A program made the position numbers and the translations under genes. From positions 76,664 to 140,663 of the forward strand of contig NW_022985092.1 in NCBI RefSeq assembly GCF_010015585.1: a stretch of 64,000 nucleotides of DNA. The letters run 5' to 3'. A model generated the notes under the pieces. That model was not told the origin of the DNA, searched no databases, and was given only the letters and a program-made list of their open reading frames with translations. Shown here piece after piece: positions 1 to 10,783 of the stretch (positions within the stretch are counted from its first letter, which is position 1; each line of letters opens with the position of its first letter). Source of the stretch: Eremomyces bilateralis CBS 781.70 (lineage: Eukaryota > Ascomycota > Dothideomycetes > Eremomycetales > Eremomycetaceae).

Positions 1-1
1 T

Positions 2-649
2 GGAATCATCAGAATCGAGACCGAGGATGGTGAAGCGCATCCCAATAGACATTTCGAGGTTTTAACATGTCCAATACGCCAGTGGAACTATTTTACAACT
101 TCCGAAATCCGATCATTGGGTCCATTCTGTTTGAAAACGTTGTCTCCAAAACACTCGGACTTGCTAGACGCGGATACCAGAAACCTGTACGCTTGCGAAT
201 ATAATGTTCCGGACTTCCTCGTTGCGCTTTGCTGGATCACCTCCAGAGCGAGATATATGCATGGATATCCTGGATGGTCGTGGCTCGCTTGGAACGGGCC
301 AGATCCGGTAACTTTGGACCTTCGGGATGTCTCTCAACTAACTCAATACGCCGCCAAGATTAACCAGCAATGGGACGACAAGACCGGACAGTTTTCCGCG
401 GCGTTTGAACATGAAACTAAGACTGATCCGGATGCGCTGTCCACCCAAGCAACCCTAGTACCCTGGGAGACGTTCCAGCTAGAATACGGGAATGGCATTA
501 CTCAATCGATACTGTCTGACTATCTCCATATCTACGCCTGGATGGTAGACCTGCGCATCCTGTCCGCTCCGTTCAAGACGGACGACTGGAAGGGAGAGGT
601 GAGGATCGTGGCCGAGGACGATGTTACTGGGATCCCTATCGATGTATGA
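2..649 (+). CDS. HET-domain-like protein, C-terminal part (5' cut by window edge)
   Basis: The reading frame is open from the left edge of the window, so this is the 3' end of a longer gene whose start lies outside. There is no ATG at the track-like start near 116 (the codon is TTG), and the frame continues upstream of it without a stop. Around residues 85-95 of the visible part is the tryptophan-rich string GYPGWSWLAWNG, which resembles the P/G-SWSWAGW-G motif that follows the HET domain in fungal heterokaryon-incompatibility proteins. Those proteins act in non-self recognition and programmed cell death on hyphal fusion. The HET domain itself is not visible here. The rest of the tail is acidic with no clear motif. 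Family assignment rests on that one motif and is moderate; whether the gene is whole cannot be seen. Confidence 0.55.
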   Translation, partial: GIIRIETEDGEAHPNRHFEVLTCPIRQWNYFTTSEIRSLGPFCLKTLSPKHSDLLDADTRNLYACEYNVPDFLVALCWITSRARYMHGYPGWSWLAWNGPDPVTLDLRDVSQLTQYAAKINQQWDDKTGQFSAAFEHETKTDPDALSTQATLVPWETFQLEYGNGITQSILSDYLHIYAWMVDLRILSAPFKTDDWKGEVRIVAEDDVTGIPIDV

Positions 650-1220
650 CTCCCCGGGATATCGAAAATGGAGTCGGTCGGTTTTATATTTATCGGTATT
701 CTAGCGTGCCGATACGACTTCCACATCAGAAATTTTAGCCCTGCACTTCTGATCTTTGCTCGAAGCGAGCATTCTTCAAGCGTGTAGGGGTTGAAATTCT
801 GGGAACGGACGACATGAGAGATGATGTACTAGATCATGCAACAAATCGAAGTATTCGGGTAGGATGAAGCCGATCCCACTGGACGGAGGGTAGTCTATAG
901 GTAGATCTCAAGGTTATAAAATGCGTAGTTATTGGTAACTTTCTAGCCAGCGTTCTCAACACGTACGACAGTAATACGGGACAGGCACAGGGGTGGCACA
1001 GGATACCTCAGTTATTCTTGCACGTGACACTCTATCATGTTTATGCCAAGACCGGAGATATCCGTCTCCTCACAATATTCGACTCAAAGCTCTTGCGTCG
1101 ACGACATCCACATCCCCAAGTTCAACCAATTCCAAGCAAGATGGTCGCCCGTTTAAGATAACTGCCTCAGGCGGCTGATGGGTAGCAGTTAGACGATTCC
1201 AAAGAGGCTATATCGCCAAT
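650..1220. other. Intergenic, upstream of mrp51
   Basis: No convincing coding sequence. A CACGTG palindrome lies at 1021-1026, about 200 bases before the mrp51 ATG. The 61-codon frame at 993-1178 has no recognisable features. Confidence 0.6.
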
Positions 1221-2705
1221 ATGTCCCACATAAAGGCGTCGCCGACGGCGCGACTGCTTCGCTCTTCGAGGCTCTTCTCCCTCCCACCTCCACTCCCAGC
1301 GCCATCGATGTTACGAACTACGTCAATGGGCCTTCCGCGAGAATCAGACACCGCGACGCTACCCTACCCGACCATACAAGCCATAGCTACGCCGGCATCA
1401 TCCCGCGCTCGTGGAGACTGGGGCCTTAAGAGACCCTTGCCGCTGCAGTCCACGACCGTGAGCAGCACACCCGAGATCAAAGTCACGGCAATGGATACAT
1501 TGGAACATGTCACGGATTTCCAGGGCGCCACGGATCATACCCAGACCTTGCGAAAATTTCAGCAGATGAGTGTGCCAATGTTGGGGTACAATCGGACACC
1601 GCGGTTTTTGACGGAGCGGTCAGCGGCTCGGCCCAGCTTCCGCAGTGCCTTTGAAGAGGAGGACGACAATACCTATATTGAGAATACAACCGAACAATCA
1701 ACAGAATCAGGCCAAGAAGGAGGAAATTCATCGGGTCCCGCAAATACGTCCACGGGGTTGCAGGCATTGCAGGCTCGAAAGAAGTGGAAATATCAAGGCC
1801 CATGGCTCGGCGGAATGACCCCAAGCGACTTCAATCTATGGGTGAAGGACATGCTGAAATACAAGAAGGATGGATTCCAACAGCTGCTCCGCGAACACAT
1901 CGTCGACAAAATGTGGACGGATCGGGTGGACAATGCCCGCAAGGCCGCGGTCGAAGCACACTCCGACGACCCCCTGTTCGACGTTAGTTCCGTTAACTTG
2001 GAGGATCATTACCCTGTGGAACCGGATGGTAGACATTTCACGTCCCGCGAGAAATTCGTCTCCGCCCTCGAACCCGTCCTACCCAAGGACATCACCACCG
2101 CCCCAATCATTGACGCACTCGCCATCGAATTCCACGCCCACATCCGTTCCCTCCGGCGCCTACTCCTCGCCGACCCGCAGCTCTCCGCCCTACTTCAAGA
2201 GGTCCTCCATCTCCCCCCGCTCGACCGAGATTTCAACGACAGCCCGTCCCTGTTCGACTCCTACAACCTCAGCAGCCCCCCTCTCTCCACCCACCCCTCC
2301 GCCGGCCTCTCCTACCTGCGCACCAACGCGCACATGACGAACCACCCGCTGGTGGGCCCGCGCGCTGCCGCGCCGCCGGTGCGAGGCCGGATCCTGGCGC
2401 CGTCGAGCACACAGCGCGGCCGTAAGGCGAAGCTCGGCATTGGCGGGTTCGTGGTGCAGGAGGAAGGGGACGCGCGGACGATGCAGCCGAACAAATCGAT
2501 GTATATGAAGCCAGATGAGTTTGGGGGGAAGATGTGGGCGAATGTGGAGGCGGCGGAGGTGGATAGTAAGGGAAGGGTGAATCTGAAGTACCATGCGGTG
2601 GCCGACAAGGCGGATGAGGTGAACGTCAAGCAAGGCGTGTATGAGCGACAGGATATTGGAGAGAGGGTGGAAAAGCGGGCGAGTTTTGCAAGGGCGTTTC
2701 TCTGA
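1221..2705 (+). CDS. mrp51: Mitochondrial small-subunit ribosomal protein Mrp51 (bS1m)
   Basis: Single-exon gene of 494 residues that I recognise as Mrp51, a fungal mitochondrial small-subunit ribosomal protein needed for translation of mitochondrially encoded mRNAs. The diagnostic string is the early block RGDWGLKRPLP (about residues 64-74), followed by a DTLEHVTDFQGA..HTQTLRKF region. The N-terminus (SPTARLLRSSRLFSLPPPLP) is rich in Arg and Ser with no acidic residues, as expected for an import presequence. The middle holds an acidic, Ser/Glu-rich stretch and a KW.YQGPWL block, and the C-terminal third is basic. The ATG at 1221 gives this leader and is the natural start. The gene stands alone with flanking intergenic DNA on both sides. 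The family is confident; exact start is likely. Confidence 0.88.
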   Translation: MSHIKASPTARLLRSSRLFSLPPPLPAPSMLRTTSMGLPRESDTATLPYPTIQAIATPASSRARGDWGLKRPLPLQSTTVSSTPEIKVTAMDTLEHVTDFQGATDHTQTLRKFQQMSVPMLGYNRTPRFLTERSAARPSFRSAFEEEDDNTYIENTTEQSTESGQEGGNSSGPANTSTGLQALQARKKWKYQGPWLGGMTPSDFNLWVKDMLKYKKDGFQQLLREHIVDKMWTDRVDNARKAAVEAHSDDPLFDVSSVNLEDHYPVEPDGRHFTSREKFVSALEPVLPKDITTAPIIDALAIEFHAHIRSLRRLLLADPQLSALLQEVLHLPPLDRDFNDSPSLFDSYNLSSPPLSTHPSAGLSYLRTNAHMTNHPLVGPRAAAPPVRGRILAPSSTQRGRKAKLGIGGFVVQEEGDARTMQPNKSMYMKPDEFGGKMWANVEAAEVDSKGRVNLKYHAVADKADEVNVKQGVYERQDIGERVEKRASFARAFL

Positions 2706-5700
2706 ACTAGTGGGGACGTTGTCGATGAAGCAAGGATTGTGCATTGTAAGATAAGTGTGATACACGAGCATATAGTGTACATAGACTGCATGTCGATATA
2801 TTCTACGCGATTCTCAGGTGAGATCCCAGAAGAGATCCATCATGTCACGTAAGAGGCCATTCGTCCAAGTCGTGCTGAACATCGTACATAGTACATGTGC
2901 CGCCTATGCAGAGTGGAGTGGAGTCCGACGTGTCAAAAACAAGCCAAATCTTAATCCGGTCAGATCCCAGGGACGTCTCAAATCTCCCATCTCAATACCA
3001 ACATGTACAGCGGAGTAGTGGACCGCCACAACCCGGATGTGAATCAAGTTCTACGTTCGCCGAAACGGTGCAGCAGTTCTCGCATCGTCAAACGTCCAGC
3101 AACAACAAGCTTGTGCTCTCTCTGGGTCCCGATTGGCCGCTCTCGTCGCTTGGACTTAGCCAATAGAATGGTTGAATCGCCAAATGTCGTGGCTAATGAG
3201 TAATGACTGATATATTTCCACCATGTTTTACATCTTCCAGCTACTTACATAGCAGGCCAACTGACCGTAGGATCTGAACTACAATGATGCGCATGTCTAT
3301 GCACTGTACAGTACCAGCATGCCGATGCAGATTTTCATTTCCGCCGCAAATAGTGTTCCGAAACAAGTGCTGTCAAATTGCCCCAAGCACGTACGTCGCG
3401 GGCAAGGAATGACAATTGGCCAGTTGACACACTCTCGCAGGGTCCGTACATTCTGATTCTGCAGATCTGACTGAGGATAGTGTGGTTAACGCCACCTGGG
3501 ATAGCAGAGCGGCTGCACCCGTCGTAGACGGAGAAAACGCAATTGGCCGTGAAGATGAAACTGGCGAAGTCCTCGAGAATGCGAAAAGGGTGAGACCCTC
3601 GGGTCCAGGACTTTCACCAGCTGTCCTCCGTGGTGCTCATACGTAGTTTAAAATGCCACGATCCGCCAGTGGAAAGCGAGTGAACCTTGGGTTCTCTTCA
3701 CTTGTTCGATCAGAGAACACGGGCATCAATACATGCAATCGGCACCTACGACATATCATCAGTATTTACCTCTGCGGATTTACCCTCATAATACCGCACT
3801 CTCGCGCTTTACATCGCACCCCCGCGCCTTGCCAACCGGCAGGGCCTCGCCCAGCCAGATGCCAAATCCTGTGGATGGAGAAGGGAACGGAGCCAGCTCT
3901 CGGGTACCGAAGCCTTCTCCCAGTGCTAATAAAAGTGTCCCCTTGAGGCTCACGTGGTCCTTTGACCTAGGAATCGAGCAGCAGACCTCAATGGACCCCA
4001 GTCGAACGGACCTGGACCGCCCCGAGGCCGAACGAGCCGCAATCGCAGATGGACGGGACGGACGGGAGTCCTCTCGGACGATGGTTGGCAGAGACCCAAC
4101 GCGACATGCCGTACGATAATGTTGGCTCCATTTCAGCCCAACAGCAGGGGGGGGAGCAGCCGAAGGTTGAGGAGGAGAGGGGGTCCAGGGAAATACGGGA
4201 GCACAAAGCAAGATCTGAGCAAGGGCGCATCGGACGTCCAAGTTGAAAGGCTGGGGATGGAGGCTCCGCGGGGGTGGTAGAGAAGCGCTTGATATCTCTT
4301 TCGACGTAACTAAGGGAATAGGAGGGTTGGGTTGCTCACGAACGATGTCGGAGGAATATCCGGAAGGGAAGGCTATCGGTTGGGTGACAACCTGCATTTC
4401 GACTCCCTGTCCTAATTTAGCAGATCATTTATAGAATACTTCTTGATCTTCTCGGTCTAATTGTGAATGGCTGACTGCCGCGTGCGCGTCCACGGCATGA
4501 GTAGGGTGTGGTCAGTGGCCAGTGTTGCAAGGGTGCGCAGAGTGACCTCATGCCATTGCTAGTCCTGGAGAGGTTCATTTGGAGCAAGCCTCGCGCCAGC
4601 TTCCCACTCCATGGTCAGTTATGCCCTTTGTGCGGCACTTTTCAAAAGCAATTGTGTTCGGGGTAGTAGGGCGAAAGGGCGGGAGAACTAAAAGGCTGGA
4701 GTGCAAGGGTTGATCGAGTATTCGGCCAATCAGCGGGCATCGAAGATAGGGATAGCCCTGACAAACTCGACCTCATTCGTAGCCTTATACTTACCATCAC
4801 AACAGTATCGCCACCGACAACGACGCCTTTTCTCGGCCACAGGGCGGGAGGCGGGAGAGCGACATGAATACTGATCGTCTTTCCGCGGATGGACCAGATT
4901 TCCCAGATTGCCCAGGTCATCAGACCCGGTATATGGTAACGAAGCGGGCGTATCGCTGCAACTGTATCGAAACATTGAATTGTAAATCTTGATATATTTC
5001 AAGGTCAACAGCAATTCAAGTTAGATAGATGATCTGGCAAGGCTGCACAAGCAGTCGGGATGGGGCAGTGTAAACACTGCCTCCTTGTAGGCGTTCTCAA
5101 GGCATACTTGGGGACATTCTAAACTGGTGAGCAAGTTAACATATATGTATATATCACCCATTGCTGTGCAACTACTTTCCACGTTTCCGATGATGCTGTT
5201 TCCTCAGATATCGACGGATGGCCAGATTTATCTGTGGAGTCAGCCAAAAATATGAGCGAGAAGACTGCCATCGACTGATTGGCCGGATCCATGGCACCAA
5301 GGTATGTGAAATCTAACAATTATTCAGACGTAACAAAACGCTGATAACTTACGCAGACATGTCACTCACATTTCTTTATCCAGCCTGACGTTATCAAAGC
5401 AGTCAGCAATCCATGAAGGACTGGGAGGAATCGCCAGACGAAGGAAAGGAGGCCGACACCTACGCACGCCATGCCCCTGTCTGGAGGACCTGCTCGCCCT
5501 CTCGCCGTCCGGAAAACGCTTGAGGCCTCTCATAATGCAGTTACCCAAAAGCAGCACCTGCTCGCGGCGACTTGCCAATAAGGAGCGACGAAGTCCTCCA
5601 AATCACTAGAATGATGGATTCTGCCATCCCCTGGCAAAATTCGCCAATTAGTGGAGGACTTACCTGCCCGTCACACTGCATAGGTCGAAGGGCGACGATG

Positions 5701-6250
5701 GATACGGTAATGCCGATGCCTCGACACCTCGATATATTGCCAACAGTCCTTCAACGCGCTTCGAGAATATTTGGAGGACCGTCGATGCAGTGTGCTAAAC
5801 AAATCTCTTAGACTAAAAGGACCAGTTGCCTTTGCGAGTGAGATTGTCGCCGGCAGATAACTTACAACCGTCCCTTGCCTCCCAACTACGTCTTGACAAT
5901 GCCATTCACCATCATTTTCAGCACGACCACTTCTCGTCATATTGAAGAAACCCACCCATCCCCTTCTAATGAGAATGGCCGAAGCTTATTGAAAAGTGAG
6001 GTTGTTCGGGCAGTCAAGTAAGTCGTCGTCCTAGTTTGGTTGTGTGGGATAATCGTATAGAGAGGCTAAATGTCGTAGGTTCACCTGTAGTTTCCGTGAA
6101 TCTCGCAACCCTCGCTTTCAGCGGGAGGCCAGCCCTCCCCGTGAACAACACATACAGAACTATCGCGACAGTGTCGCTGTTGAACGTGAAGAGGTCCAAT
6201 CCGTCCATCGGGAATCTTCCTTTCAGAGGTTCTGTAGAAGAAGCTTGAAA
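2706..6250. other. Gene-poor stretch with no assignable gene
   Basis: About 3.5 kb without a gene I can support. The open frames here (for example 3786-4397 minus, 203 codons) are low-complexity and carry no family motif. Between 4790 and 5870 there are several minus-strand GTAAGT-like donors (ACTTAC on plus at about 4795, 5348, 5656 and 5862), but no reading frame joins across them sensibly. An 11-bp inverted repeat occurs at 5593-5603 and 5769-5779. A CACGTG palindrome is at 3951-3956. It may be decayed sequence. Confidence 0.5.
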
Positions 6251-8159
6251 ATGAAGAAGCTCTCTACCTCCCAAAAGCGGAAGCGTCAAGATGACGGCGC
6301 ACCTCCACCGCCATATCTTCCGAACATCGATGTGCCATCAGAACTCTCGTCGGATCCAGTTCCGTCGGATTCAGTTCCGTATGAGCTTCCAGGAGAACCC
6401 TTTGTCGGCTCCGTGAGCGCGTCTCATCCTACCGGGCCTGTGTCCGGGGATATCTATCGCCCACGTATTTCCAATCCTGTTTCCCGATTTGGTTCCTCTC
6501 TGTCGGCCCTCGACGGCGATGCTGGCGTGCCTCTAGAAAGCTACACCTGGCCGGGTCCGGGTATGCTTCGCTACCGCACCGTTGGGGCTGGAATTTCCCC
6601 ACACGTTGGGCCTCTGAAAGACGTCGGTTTCGATGGAAACATTGCTCCCGGCGCTTCTCATCCCTTCGCACAGACCACTGACCAGGCAGTCAGCCCAGTG
6701 GAGATAGTCCAGGATCTCCAGCCAGCAATCCCAACTATTGCTCTGGCAGCTGCAGCGCAGCCATCGCGTATTGCTTCTGCAGCGCGAATGACGACTGGAT
6801 CGCTTTTTCAATCCTTAGGTGGACCAGACTGCTGCATTCGCTGTAGCTTAATTCACCAACTTTGCGACCGGGCGACTCTCGTTCACCAGCGTTTCCGGGA
6901 TATCGTTGCGCCCCTCTTGCCGGTTGAACTCCAGTCTCGAGATGCCTTGCTGGCGCTTGGATTTCGCTCGTTTCGATCTCTTCACGACGAAAATCACATC
7001 GCGCTATCAGAAAGCTTTCCATGGGCATGCCTTATTGCCATAATGTTTGTGACTCGCACCATGCTTGAATTGCAGTATCCCAACTACATCGTCCCGTGGG
7101 GAGACCTTCTGAGAATCGAAGCTCAGCAGTTTGCGGTTGTATCCATTGAGCAGGTGAAAGATGCCGTCGATCAGCTGGCTTGCATTGACCACGAAGAGAT
7201 CCGGGTCGCAACGCCGGAAGACTTCGAACTATTTCGCTCGTTCCCAGCTGTATTTCGTGGTGGGTGGGAATGGATATCCTCGACTATGTCCGAATATCGC
7301 TTTAAATATAGTGCAACCGATCCGGGCAGCGCTCAGTTTCATCCCGTGATGGATCATATTTTGCGCTCGCTACCTCTTCAAAGCTTCACTGAGCCACATC
7401 ACTACATTGAGCGTACGTTTTTGTCTTTTCTATTGCCCGCGACGCTTATGGAAGCGTCATGTGGGAAACTCGGCACTGCCGATGTCGACATTGAGAATCT
7501 GGATCTCAATGTTCCTATCGTAAGTCTCTCCGACAACCCAAATATCAATTCCAGGTCGATTTAATCTTTACCCTCAGGCGTCCCGTCCAGGCACCGATGC
7601 ACACTTATATGCGGCCAAAATTCTTGAAGCTCTTGGCGCCCGTCAGGCAGCTCTCCCTGACCAGGCAGATAACATCTGGAATTCCGTGCAAGATATCTGT
7701 GACGTCCTTGGGGCCCAGTCTTCGGCACATTCGGTATCTGCTGCTAGTCCAGCAAACATGATCGGGAAGAGGATCGATGAGACAGCAGGAAACAGCACGA
7801 ACAGCACGAACAGCACGCCTGAAACGCTGTATACGTCTGTATTCGGATCGCCGGGGAACCGCTCTGAGCTGGACTCATCGCCCATCACGCAGCCGTGCGA
7901 GTCGACTGCGGGCAGCCCCATGCCGTCCCCCCCTCTTCAATGCACGCTCTGCGAATATATCCCACTGGAGACGGGACAGCTATCGAACAGGAAGAAGAAT
8001 CTGAAGCGACACGTGGAGAAGGTGCATGCGCGCGAAGAGGAGAAGTTGGAGTTTGTGTGCACGCGGTGCGGGAATAAATATGGTCGTCGGGACAATTTGC
8101 AGAAACATGAACAGGACAAACATGGGGTAGTGAAGAAGAAGAATAGGGTGCTCAAATGA
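6251..8159 (+). CDS. C2H2 zinc-finger protein, function unknown
   Basis: Two exons, 6251-7519 and 7578-8159, give 616 residues; the 58-bp intron begins GTAAGT, ends CTCAG and keeps the frame exactly. The start is the ATG at 6251, since the preceding TTG at 6245 is not a start. The N-terminus is basic (KKLSTSQKRKRQ, a possible nuclear localisation signal) and then Pro/Ser-rich with a short repeated SDPVPSDSVP unit. The middle (about 200-400) has mixed helical sequence with several Cys and His but no domain I can name. At the extreme C-terminus are two zinc fingers: an extended one starting CTLCEYIPLE, with 19 residues between the second Cys and the first His, and a canonical one starting CTRCGNKYGRRDNLQKH. 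The tail is Lys-rich. It is probably a DNA-binding regulator; the target is unknown. A Fot1 transposon lies about 0.7 kb downstream. Confidence 0.75.
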
Positions 8160-8873
8160 ATCCAGTTCATGAAATCATATCATGACTCGGAAACTTTGGA
8201 AAAGCTGGACTTCATCTTCTGGTTCCCTTGCTCCTTGAGCTAGCTCCGTTTGACTCGATGATGGAATACCCATCCTTCTGTGATCGCAGTACCAACACCT
8301 AATAATTAATTGACGAGTCGAAACATGAACACACCTATCCGTCCTCGATCAAAGACTAAAGTCCATCCTGAAAAGCAGGATAGGATATCAATCCAGCTTA
8401 GCTTATTCAGTAGGTCAAATGCATACCCCAGCGGCCAGCAGGCACCCAACTCCATCCAGCCCCAAATCCCAACCCATCCATCGCATGGAGAAAAACATGA
8501 TGTGGGTTGACGTTGCATTTCGACGTGAGATGCTCCACCACCTCTTCACAGCGTCCACACCGACCAATTTGCCAGCCTTCCTGTCCGAGATCCCTCTCTA
8601 GGGCTCCAGGCTTCCAGCGCGTTCTCATAACTTAGACTCGTCAGCCAATAAGGAGAAAACCAACATCCTCGGCACCAAAATCTAACGTTAGCGAATCCAA
8701 TCGGCTGGCCTTCCAAGAAGCTAATCTAGACGATAGTAGAAACGACGACGCCTGGCGAACTGAAATCGACCCAAGAAAAATCCAGGATATTGTACCCACA
8801 TTTCATCGGATCCTACCGGGCCTCGTCGGCTTCACGGTAGCATCGGTCCCAGACTCCCAGCCAGGTTACGGGA
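8160..8873. other. Intergenic between zinc-finger gene and transposon
   Basis: No gene can be supported in the first 475 bases. From 8636 onward a coding-like frame runs into the transposon junction and is described separately. Confidence 0.5.
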
Positions 8874-8875
8874 TA

Positions 8876-8960
8876 TCCGTGCCCCATGGCCGCCCCACAA
8901 CCTCTGGTTGTGGGTGCTCCCACACCAAAAGTAAAACCCACGCCAAAAGTACAATTTTAC
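8876..8960 (+). repeat. Left terminal inverted repeat of Fot1-like element
   Basis: 85 bp starting TCCGTGCCCCATGGCC. It matches the reverse complement of 10697-10781 with a single mismatch at TIR position 58. Positions 8894-8914 inside it form a hairpin: a 9-base stem CCCACAACC with its complement around a TCT loop. Confidence 0.92.
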
Positions 8961-8988
8961 CATCATCTTCAAATCTATACCACCAAAC

Positions 8989-10680
8989 ATGCCTAAACGC
9001 GTCAAATATCCAGAAGAGACTATACAGAAAGCACTCAAGAAGGCTACAGAGCAAAAAAAAGCAGGAAAATCGGTTAACGTTTCAGCGTTAGCGCGTGAAT
9101 TCCAAATCAGCCAGTTCGTCCTTCGAGGTCGCCTTCAAGGGAAAACATCCTATTCCAACCGTTCTCCGTTCGTACAAGCGACCAAACTCGATCAGCTACA
9201 AGAAAAGGCTCTCCTAGCTTGGATCCACCAGCTTGATGAGTGGGGAGCGCCTCCTACGCCTACAGAAATCGAAGCGTGCGCCAACTCTATGCTCCGAAGA
9301 AACGCGCTCGATACAACCCAGCCACCACCCCACGTTAGCAAGAACTGGAAATACAAGTTTATTAAGCGCCATACCCTTCCGCTTATCGACCAAAAACCAG
9401 TTAAAGACGACCGCCTACGTGCTGAGGATCTTGGACATATACAGCATTGGTTTCAACTCCTTCAGGAGCAGATTCAAGAACATGGAATCGAGGCCCGGAA
9501 TATATATAATTTCGACGAAAGTGGCTTCCGCCTTGGTGAAGGGAAGCGCCAAAAAGTAGTCAGTTTCCGACCGGGGGCAAAACGAGGCAGTCCTAGTACG
9601 GAGTCAGGCGAATCGGTTACGGATATCGAGTGTATCGCTGCTGATGGTTTTGTTCTTCCACCCTACTTTATCCTAAAGGGCGAGAACCATCTTGAACGAT
9701 GGTACGAAGGCCAGATTCCAGACGATTACTGTATCAATATCTCTAAGTCTGGGTGGTCAAACGACCTTATTGCCTTCGATTGGATCCAGCATTTCCATCG
9801 GTATACAAGACACCGGGCTGAGAAGGGGAAACGACTGCTCTTAATGGATAACCACGCTTCGCATCTTACCCATGAGTTCATTGAATTCTGCGAAAAAGTT
9901 GATATTATTCTTTTCCCATTTCCCCCGCATACGACCCATTTCCTTCAGCCGCTCGATGGGAAGCCGTTTCTTGCGTTGAAACACTACTTCCGGCAGACAA
10001 ATACGCATATCTCACGGTGGGGATTCGACGCAGCGGACAAGGCCTCATTCCTTACAGAAATGCCCCAAATCCGCCAAAACGCCTTCAAATCGCGTACGAT
10101 TCGACACGCTTTTAAAGAGAGGGGTCTTTGGCCATGGGATCCTGAGCAGATTTTACCAACCCTTCGGCAACAGGTTGACCAAGAGGCAGAGGAGCTTCGG
10201 ATATTTAATGGCACGCCACCAACGTCAAGTATTACGGCAACACCGAGTGCATCTCCACCAAATACCATCCGTACGGTACGCCGGAGACAACAGAAGATCA
10301 TAAATACGCCTGAGGCCCTACTTTCTAGTCGGAAATACCAACGTCGCGTTCGCCAAGCTACGGAGTCATTGATCAAGGCAGTCGAAGAGATCGAGGCGTA
10401 TAAGGGGTCCGTTTCGGCCACACAACGCCAGCAAACCAAAAAGAGTCGCCGCCAGGTTAAAACAGGACTTAGCCAGACCGGATCATTATATGCTAGTGAG
10501 GCGAAGCGCTACGTTGAAGCGCGTGGTCAGAAGGAGCGGGAGGCGGCAATTAGGAAGGCACAGCGGGACTGGCGGCGGGAAAAACAACAGGAAAACCAGC
10601 AGGAACCATCTCCTGTACTCGATCAACCTACTAGTACGGAGGATCTCGGTTTTTTTATCGATTTACATCCTGAGTTCTGA
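8989..10680 (+). CDS. Fot1/pogo-family transposase
   Basis: 563 residues in one exon, filling the element between its inverted repeats. The N-terminal 60 residues look like a helix-turn-helix of the psq type (VSALAREFQIS..VLRGRLQG), followed by a CENP-B-like DNA-binding region to about residue 140 (NWKYKFIKRH). The DDE_1 catalytic core has its three acidic residues at D176 (IYNFDESGF), D287 (LLMDNHASH) and D323 (LQPLDGKPF), with 35 residues between the last two. The usual string after the third Asp is DVGVF; here it is DGKPF. The C-terminal 170 residues are basic and Gln/Arg-rich. There are no internal stops or frameshifts, so the protein could be functional. It would cut and paste the element at TA sites. 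Confidence 0.93.
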   Translation: MPKRVKYPEETIQKALKKATEQKKAGKSVNVSALAREFQISQFVLRGRLQGKTSYSNRSPFVQATKLDQLQEKALLAWIHQLDEWGAPPTPTEIEACANSMLRRNALDTTQPPPHVSKNWKYKFIKRHTLPLIDQKPVKDDRLRAEDLGHIQHWFQLLQEQIQEHGIEARNIYNFDESGFRLGEGKRQKVVSFRPGAKRGSPSTESGESVTDIECIAADGFVLPPYFILKGENHLERWYEGQIPDDYCINISKSGWSNDLIAFDWIQHFHRYTRHRAEKGKRLLLMDNHASHLTHEFIEFCEKVDIILFPFPPHTTHFLQPLDGKPFLALKHYFRQTNTHISRWGFDAADKASFLTEMPQIRQNAFKSRTIRHAFKERGLWPWDPEQILPTLRQQVDQEAEELRIFNGTPPTSSITATPSASPPNTIRTVRRRQQKIINTPEALLSSRKYQRRVRQATESLIKAVEEIEAYKGSVSATQRQQTKKSRRQVKTGLSQTGSLYASEAKRYVEARGQKEREAAIRKAQRDWRREKQQENQQEPSPVLDQPTSTEDLGFFIDLHPEF

Positions 10681-10696
10681 TATATAGATGATGGTA

Positions 10697-10781
10697 GTAA
10701 AATTGTACTTTTGGCGTGGGTTTGACTTTTGGTGTGGGAGCACCCACAACCAGAGGTTGTGGGGCGGCCATGGGGCACGGA
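10697..10781 (-). repeat. Right terminal inverted repeat of Fot1-like element
   Basis: 85-bp inverted copy of 8876-8960 with one mismatch, carrying the same internal hairpin. The adjoining inner sequences diverge by a 3-base indel and then share a few more bases (CATCATC). Confidence 0.92.
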
Positions 10782-10783
10782 TA

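Larger units (their letters stand above)
8876..10781 (+). mobile_element. Fot1/pogo-type DNA transposon, apparently intact
   Basis: A 1906-bp element bounded by near-perfect terminal inverted repeats of 85 bp and flanked by a TA target-site duplication (8874-8875 and 10782-10783). It contains one uninterrupted transposase gene. TA duplication, TIRs and a DDD transposase with the LLMDNHASH and LQPLD motifs place it in the pogo/Fot1 branch of the Tc1/mariner superfamily, a family common in filamentous ascomycetes. The length is close to that of known Fot1 and Pot2 elements (about 1.9 kb). The near identity of the two TIRs (one mismatch) and the open transposase suggest a recent insertion with little decay or repeat-induced point mutation. 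Confidence 0.93.

Noticed and set aside
3786-4397. 203-codon minus-strand frame in the first gene desert
   Set aside because: Pro/Ser-rich, no domain, no splice context, and overlapped by equally long frames on the other strand.
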